64,000 nucleotides of DNA from Streptomyces avermitilis MA-4680 = NBRC 14893. Lineage in GTDB: Bacteria > Actinomycetota > Actinomycetes > Streptomycetales > Streptomycetaceae. Shown here piece after piece: positions 59,789 through 64,000 of this stretch. The position numbers were made by a program, and so were the translations under genes. The notes beneath the pieces were generated by a model. That model saw only the letters and a list, made by a program, of their open reading frames with translations, ran no database searches and was not told the origin of the DNA. Numbering within the stretch: the stretch's first letter is position 1; each line of letters opens with the position of its first letter. Where the stretch lies: the NCBI RefSeq assembly GCF_000009765.2, contig NC_003155.5, positions 5,518,001-5,582,000 of the forward strand. Reading direction: 5' to 3'.

Positions 59789-60559
59789 CTACTCCGGGCT
59801 TTCGTACTGGTCGCGCGGAGCCGGGACCGGCGTGGCCCGACTGACGTCGATGAACGGAATGACGCCGTTGTTGACCGGGTCCTTGGTCCGCCTGCTGCTG
59901 TAGGTGCCGGTGATCTCGAGCCAGGTGTCGGGCTGGAGGACGGGCGGGGTCCGCCCGGTCAGCCCGACCTTGATGGGCTGGGCGTCGGCGGCGCAGCAGC
60001 TGAGGATCATGCGGGTGAGATACGGCGCGCCACCGCGGTCGAGGGCGATGAAGCCGGTGATGGTGACCTTCCGGCCCTTCAGGGAACGTCCGTGGTCGAA
60101 GGCCGCACGGCCCGCGTAGTCGTCGACGCTGAGCTTGATGGGGTCGCCGGCCGGCAGGGCGGGAAAGCCCCAGGGCGCCTGGAGAGCCGTACCCGTGCGT
60201 ACGGCGCTGTAGGAGCCGAGGGCGGGCGGCGCGACCAGGATGAGGGCGAACAGGGGCAGCACGAGAAGCCAGGAGATCCACGACTCGCGGTGCGCATGCC
60301 CGTGCCCGTGATCGTGCCCGCGATCGCGATCGTGGTCGTGGTCGTGACTGTCCTCATGGTCGTCGTGTTGTCCGCCCCGCGGCCGTCGAAGCTCGTACCA
60401 GACGGTGGCGACGGCGGCGACGATCAGTACGGCACCGGCCACCAGCAGCAGCGGGCGCAGTCCGGCCTTGACGTAGCGCAGATAGAGATCGGTGGAGCCG
60501 GCCCGCAGCACCGCCCCGCCGACGAGGAACAGCACGACCGCTTGCGCCTGCCGGTTCAC
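59789..60559 (-). CDS. TIGR03943/YcgQ-like membrane protein with His-rich loop
   Basis: A 256-residue protein. Two helices at the N-terminus (about 3-22 and 33-53), then a cytosolic or exposed loop with about ten His among Asp residues (EDSHDHDHDRDRGHDHGHG region, 70-91), a third helix, and a C-terminal soluble domain with ILSCCAADAQPIKVGL and WLEITGTYSSRRT. The CCAAD block is characteristic of this family, which pairs with YcgR-type permeases. The GTG overlaps the permease stop (GTGA). The His-rich loop suggests zinc or another metal. Confidence 0.88.
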   Translation of the reverse strand: MNRQAQAVVLFLVGGAVLRAGSTDLYLRYVKAGLRPLLLVAGAVLIVAAVATVWYELRRPRGGQHDDHEDSHDHDHDRDRGHDHGHGHAHRESWISWLLVLPLFALILVAPPALGSYSAVRTGTALQAPWGFPALPAGDPIKLSVDDYAGRAAFDHGRSLKGRKVTITGFIALDRGGAPYLTRMILSCCAADAQPIKVGLTGRTPPVLQPDTWLEITGTYSSRRTKDPVNNGVIPFIDVSRATPVPAPRDQYESPE

Positions 60560-61566
60560 AGCAGCACCGCCCCGACGAGGACCGACACGAGGACGGCCAT
60601 GGCGAAGGTGGCCGGGGCGAACCGCAGCGCGAACCCGCGCCCGAACGTGCCGGCCTGCATGGCGAACAGCTTCAGGTCGATCATCGGCCCGACGACGAGG
60701 AACGCGAGCCGGGCGGTGAGCGAGAACTGGGTGAGGGACGAGACCACGAACGCGTCCGCCTCGGAGCAGATCGACAACAGCACCGCGAGGATCGCCAGCG
60801 CGAGGACCGACACCACGGGGTTGGTGGCGGCCATGTGCAGCCAGGCGGCCGGCACCACGGCCTTGAGGGTGGCCGCGGCCATCGCCCCGATGACGAGGAA
60901 CCCGCCGGCGTGCATCACGTCGTGCCGTACGGACCCCCAGAACGCGGCTCCCTTGCCGGCGCCTTCGAACGACGGGTGGGCAGGGGCCCGCATCCAGTCG
61001 GTACGCCCCAGCCGCTGCCACAGCCACCCCATCGCGCACGCCACGAGCAGGCTCGCCCCGAACCGGGCGAACACCATCTCGGGGTTGCGGGGAAAGGCCA
61101 CGGCGGTGGCGGTCAGCACGATCGGGTTGATCGCCGGGGCGGACAGCAGGAACGCCAGCGCCGCCGCGGGAGTGACGCCCCGGCGCACCAGCGCCCCGGC
61201 CACCGGCACGGAGGCGCACTCGCAGCCGGGCAGCACCGCCCCGGCCATCCCGGCGACGGGCACCGCGAGGGCGGGACGCTTCGGCAGCGCACGGGCGAAG
61301 AACGACGGGGGTACGAACACCGCGATGACCGCCGACAACAACACGCCGAGCACGAGGAAGGGCAGCGCCTGCACGACCACCGCGACGAACACGGTCGTCC
61401 AGCTCTGCATCACCGGAGTGGACAACGCCCGCCGAATCGGGCCCTGCACCGCGACCACCAGCACCAGCAGCATGGTCAGACCGAGCGAGGAGTTGAAGTG
61501 CCATCCCTGGGAACCGCCGGCGTCGGGGCGCTCGGCCCTGTCCGGCGCTGCCTTGGTGAGGGTCAC
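60556..61566 (-). CDS. YraQ/YcgR-family permease (DUF318)
   Basis: A 336-residue membrane protein with about eight helices. PGCECASVPVAGALVRRGV (with the conserved Cys-Glu-Cys) and LSAPAINPIVL, then SICSEADAFVVSSL, define the family. Relatives include ArsP and metal-responsive permeases. The downstream TIGR03943 protein is translationally coupled. The GTG has GGAGG ten bases upstream. I see no Zur-type box in the upstream gap. Confidence 0.9.
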   Translation of the reverse strand: MTLTKAAPDRAERPDAGGSQGWHFNSSLGLTMLLVLVVAVQGPIRRALSTPVMQSWTTVFVAVVVQALPFLVLGVLLSAVIAVFVPPSFFARALPKRPALAVPVAGMAGAVLPGCECASVPVAGALVRRGVTPAAALAFLLSAPAINPIVLTATAVAFPRNPEMVFARFGASLLVACAMGWLWQRLGRTDWMRAPAHPSFEGAGKGAAFWGSVRHDVMHAGGFLVIGAMAAATLKAVVPAAWLHMAATNPVVSVLALAILAVLLSICSEADAFVVSSLTQFSLTARLAFLVVGPMIDLKLFAMQAGTFGRGFALRFAPATFAMAVLVSVLVGAVLL

Positions 61567-61696
61567 GACTGAGGTACCTCCGGTGGTCCGGCAGGGCAGG
61601 GCGCTTCGCGGGACGGCGCCCCCCGCCCTTCAGTACGCCGCGGGAAGCCCGACTGCTCATCCGGGACCCACTATGGCCCACCCGGATCCCGAGCCC

Positions 61697-61771
61697 GACG
61701 GGCGCCCTCATCAGCCGGTCGGACGGGCGCCCTCATCAGCCGGTCGGACGGGTGCCCTCACCAGCCGGTCA
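61697..61771. repeat. Three 25-bp tandem repeats over a stop codon
   Basis: Units 61697-61721 and 61722-61746 are identical; 61747-61771 has three changes and contains the stop codon (61758-61760) of the GT-C-like gene. Confidence 0.9.
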
Positions 61772-63179
61772 GCAGCAGGTGGTTGAGGAGCAGGGCGAGC
61801 GTGGCCTGTGCGGCGAGCCAGGCGCGCGGTCGGGGGAGGAACGCGCCGGCGGCGAGCAGCCACATCGCGAACGGCAGCCAGATGCGTTCCGTCTCCGCCT
61901 TGCTCATCCCGGAGAGATCGGCGGCGAGCAGCGCGAGGAGGGCGGCGTACACGAGCAGGGCGAGGCGCGGTTCGGCGGCGGGGCCGGGCGCATCCCGGCT
62001 GCGAAGGACCTGGCCGCGCTGCCGGACCAGCGCGACGCCGGCCCGGCGCAGGCCCGCCACGGTCGCGAGGCCCACGACGAGCACGGTGCACGCCGGATTG
62101 GCCCACACCCAGTAGCCGTAGGGCCGGAGGCCGCCGGCTCCTTGGTAGTAGCGCTCGACCAACAGGCGGTACGCCTCCCACCAGTGGAAACCGGCGAGCG
62201 TGAACACGAGCGGGACGACGGCGAGTCCGGCGAACAGAAGGGGAAGCACCCGGACCCGCTCCCGCCCGAGCACCAGCACGCCCGCCGCGATCACCGCGAA
62301 CAGCGTGAGCCCGTACGAGAGATAGCAGGTAAGGCCGAACAACAGCCCCGAGCCGAACGCGGCGGCCCACACCCGGTGCCCCGTCCGTCCCGCTCCACCC
62401 GTCTGTCCTGCCCCACCCGTCCGTCCCGCTCCACCCGTCCGTCCCGTCCCGCCCGTCACCGCGAGCGCCAGCAGCGCCACGGCCCAGGCGGCCACCGCCG
62501 CGAAGTACCCGTCGGCCGAGGTCCCCATCCACACCGCGGCCGGCGCCAGTACCAGGAACGGCGCAGCCCGCCGTGCCAGGACCTCCCCCGCCAGCACCCG
62601 CACCGTCACCAGCACGGCCACGCAGGCCGTGGCACCGACGGTGATGCACCAGACCCCGGCCCAGCCCCCGCCGCCCAGGCCGATCCGGTCGAGCAGGACG
62701 AAGGTGAGGGGCGCCGCCGGGGGATGACCCGCGACATGCGCGGGCCAGTGGCCGGGGGAGTCGATCAGGATGTGGTGGGTGAAGTCCCGCAGCGTGCCGG
62801 GGATGTCGTGGAAGCGGTCGATGACCCGGAGGTACTCGTACTGGGTGGTCAGCCGCCCGGCGATGCCGCGCTGCCAGCCGTCGACGAGCGCGAGCGAGAA
62901 CGTCCACGCCGTGGCCGTGGCCCACGCGGCGGCGAGCAGCGCCCGCCAGGGCAGCCGGGCGGCGAGGGCGGGACCGTACGCCACGACGGCGACCGCGACG
63001 GCGAGCGCGGCCGGGGTGCCGGCGCCGACATGCGGCTCCGCAACGGCGTACAGCGGCGGCCAGCCCACATACAGCGTGCCGTCCTCGCGCTGGATGACGG
63101 TGCCGACCAGCACGGCCGTCACGACGAGCAGTGCGGCGACGAGGGCGGCAGCCAGGTCCCGGAGAAGATCGCGGATCAC
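61758..63179 (-). CDS. GT-C-like multi-spanning membrane protein
   Basis: A 473-residue protein with about twelve helices. An extracytoplasmic loop after helix 3 has TTQYEYLRVIDRFHDIPGTL and HILIDSPGHWPAHVAGHPPA, resembling the acidic catalytic loops of GT-C glycosyltransferases. A middle loop carries four GGAGRTG-type repeats coded by 15-bp DNA repeats. I infer a polyprenyl-phosphate-sugar-dependent transferase; substrate unknown. The GTG start is the first possible codon before LRDLAAALVAALLVV. The gene ends in tandem repeats. Confidence 0.7.
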   Translation of the reverse strand: MIRDLLRDLAAALVAALLVVTAVLVGTVIQREDGTLYVGWPPLYAVAEPHVGAGTPAALAVAVAVVAYGPALAARLPWRALLAAAWATATAWTFSLALVDGWQRGIAGRLTTQYEYLRVIDRFHDIPGTLRDFTHHILIDSPGHWPAHVAGHPPAAPLTFVLLDRIGLGGGGWAGVWCITVGATACVAVLVTVRVLAGEVLARRAAPFLVLAPAAVWMGTSADGYFAAVAAWAVALLALAVTGGTGRTGGAGRTGGAGQTGGAGRTGHRVWAAAFGSGLLFGLTCYLSYGLTLFAVIAAGVLVLGRERVRVLPLLFAGLAVVPLVFTLAGFHWWEAYRLLVERYYQGAGGLRPYGYWVWANPACTVLVVGLATVAGLRRAGVALVRQRGQVLRSRDAPGPAAEPRLALLVYAALLALLAADLSGMSKAETERIWLPFAMWLLAAGAFLPRPRAWLAAQATLALLLNHLLLTGW

Positions 63180-63281
63180 CTGGGGAACGCTAGGCCGGAA
63201 GGTGGCGCACGAGGCCGCACGCGGTGCGGACGTCAGCGTTTCGTCATGGGTTGCGGACCCTTTCGTGGGGTGGTCCCGGCC

Positions 63282-63287
63282 TACCTT
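63282..63287 (+). promoter_or_regulatory. -10 box TACCTT of the oxidoreductase gene
   Basis: TACCTT is six bases before the ATG at 63294; no ribosome site. Confidence 0.5.
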
Positions 63288-63293
63288 CGGGAC

Positions 63294-64000
63294 ATGCGCG
63301 CCCCACGGCTCCCCTCCTCACGTGCCCCATGGCTCCCCTCCTCACCCGGCTTCTGGCGCAGTCCTGTGCGCGGCCCCTGGTTCACCTCCGTGCTCGGTGT
63401 CGTGCTGCTCGGCGGTATCACCGTGCTGTTCGTGACCGGGCTGCTGTCGTACGCCGCGTACAACCCGGACCTGGCACCGGTGAACGACCAGACTCCGGAC
63501 AAGGGTCTCCTCGGCTTCTACCTCTTCGCCTGGCCGACCGATCCACCGTGGCTGTACCGCCTCACGCAGGGCCTCCACGTCACGCTCGGGCTCACCTTGA
63601 TCCCCGTCCTGCTCGCCAAGCTGTGGTCGGTGGTGCCCAAGCTGTTCGAGCTGCCGCCGGCCCGTTCGCTCGCCCACGCGCTGGAGCGCCTCTCGCTGCT
63701 CCTGCTGGTGGGCGGCGCGCTCTTCGAGTTCGTGACGGGCGTGCTCAACGTCCAGCTCGACTACGTCTTCCCCGGCTCGTTCTATCCGCTGCACTTCTAC
63801 GGCGCGTGGGTGTTCTTCGCCGCGTTCGTCGCGCACGCCGTGCTGAAGACGCCCGCGGCTCTGCGCAATCTGCGCCGACCGCGCACCGAGGAAGAGGAGT
63901 ACGAGCCCGGTTCCCCGCCCCGCGCCGAGCCCACGGTGTCCCGGCGCGGCGCCCTCGGACTGGTCGGCGGCGGCTCACTGCTCCTGTTCGGGACGACGGC
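63294..64000 (+). CDS. Cytochrome b-type membrane / molybdopterin oxidoreductase, 5' part
   Basis: An open frame of 235 codons running off the window. A leader with a repeated APWLPSS-like unit is followed by four hydrophobic helices (about 34-52, 92-110, 135-155, 168-186) carrying histidines (GLHVTLG, LHFYGAW, AHAVLK) fit for b-heme ligation. It then has an acidic linker and VSRRGALGLVGGGSLLLFG, which looks like a signal-type helix leading to an external domain. This layout matches Streptomyces sulfite-oxidase-type molybdopterin oxidoreductases with an N-terminal cytochrome b561-like part. The catalytic domain is beyond the window. The start is chosen on the leaderless -10 box. Confidence 0.75.
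   Translation, partial: MRAPRLPSSRAPWLPSSPGFWRSPVRGPWFTSVLGVVLLGGITVLFVTGLLSYAAYNPDLAPVNDQTPDKGLLGFYLFAWPTDPPWLYRLTQGLHVTLGLTLIPVLLAKLWSVVPKLFELPPARSLAHALERLSLLLLVGGALFEFVTGVLNVQLDYVFPGSFYPLHFYGAWVFFAAFVAHAVLKTPAALRNLRRPRTEEEEYEPGSPPRAEPTVSRRGALGLVGGGSLLLFGTT

Overview
This 64 kb window is high-GC actinobacterial chromosome, almost certainly Streptomyces. The evidence is third-codon-position GC bias throughout, many GTG and TTG starts, many apparently leaderless genes (a TANNNT-type -10 box 6-8 nt before the start codon), and a gene order I recognise from memory as the conserved S. coelicolor fba - kynA/kynU - purA - recR - ask - asd region. I see no rRNA, tRNA, CRISPR array, insertion sequence or prophage. 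Most of it is core chromosome with small accessory modules between conserved genes.

Layout. 1-10.3 kb: partial PIG-V-like mannosyltransferase, aminotransferase, small Cys/His/Gly-rich membrane peptide, DUF2617 protein, membrane-fused spermidine synthase-like protein, CoxG/SRPBCC-like anchored protein, aldose epimerase-like protein, pyrE, fba and an MFS exporter. 10.4-17.5 kb: DUF3151 gene, then tryptophan-to-anthranilate catabolism (kynA, kynU and a kynurenine formamidase candidate). The formamidase is separated from kynAU by an opposite-strand module of a TetR regulator, a membrane FHA protein and a small protein that shares a 19-residue motif with the FHA protein. 17.7-25.3 kb: alpha/beta hydrolase and acyltransferase, two paralogous NarL-type two-component pairs, and a deletion scar fusing the remnants of an anti-sigma-like ATPase and an XRE/DUF5753 regulator next to an intact DUF397 gene. 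25.4-30 kb: orphan P450 and an ABC exporter with a divergent GbsR/MarR-like regulator. 30-34 kb: ethanolamine use (permease, eutB, eutC), with an unusual duplicated start region before eutB. 34.3-37.5 kb: lipid-kinase-like gene, purA and a hypothetical gene. 37.6-43.6 kb: GT2 membrane glycosyltransferase with a coupled GntR regulator, class III aminotransferase, and a divergent DJ-1/MarR operon across an array of GACAG/CTGTC operators. 43.7-48.7 kb: Ser/Thr kinase with a scrambled activation segment, SLATT protein, ebfC-recR-DUF5063. 49-53.6 kb: ask-asd, then an ECF sigma factor with a candidate membrane anti-sigma partner. 53.7-64 kb: SURF1, S9 peptidase, double TrkA protein, HxlR regulator, YcgQ/YcgR-like metal-permease pair, GT-C-like membrane protein and a truncated cytochrome b/molybdopterin oxidoreductase.

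How the genes work together. KynA, KynU and the formamidase candidate would convert tryptophan to anthranilate. The permease and EutBC would import ethanolamine and cleave it to acetaldehyde and ammonia. Ask and Asd feed lysine, threonine, methionine and diaminopimelate synthesis. Stop-start overlaps (ATGA, GTGA, TGATG) couple kynAU, eutBC, ask-asd, the sigma/anti-sigma pair, HK2-RR2, the ABC pair and the YcgQ/R pair.

The most striking cross-window feature is short tandem repeats (9-34 bp units) in most intergenic gaps, often starting at or overlapping a stop codon. The best candidates for undescribed biology are the shared-motif FHA/small-protein module (13.1-16.3 kb), the operator array at 42.36-42.48 kb and the duplicated leaderless start and micro-ORF before eutB.
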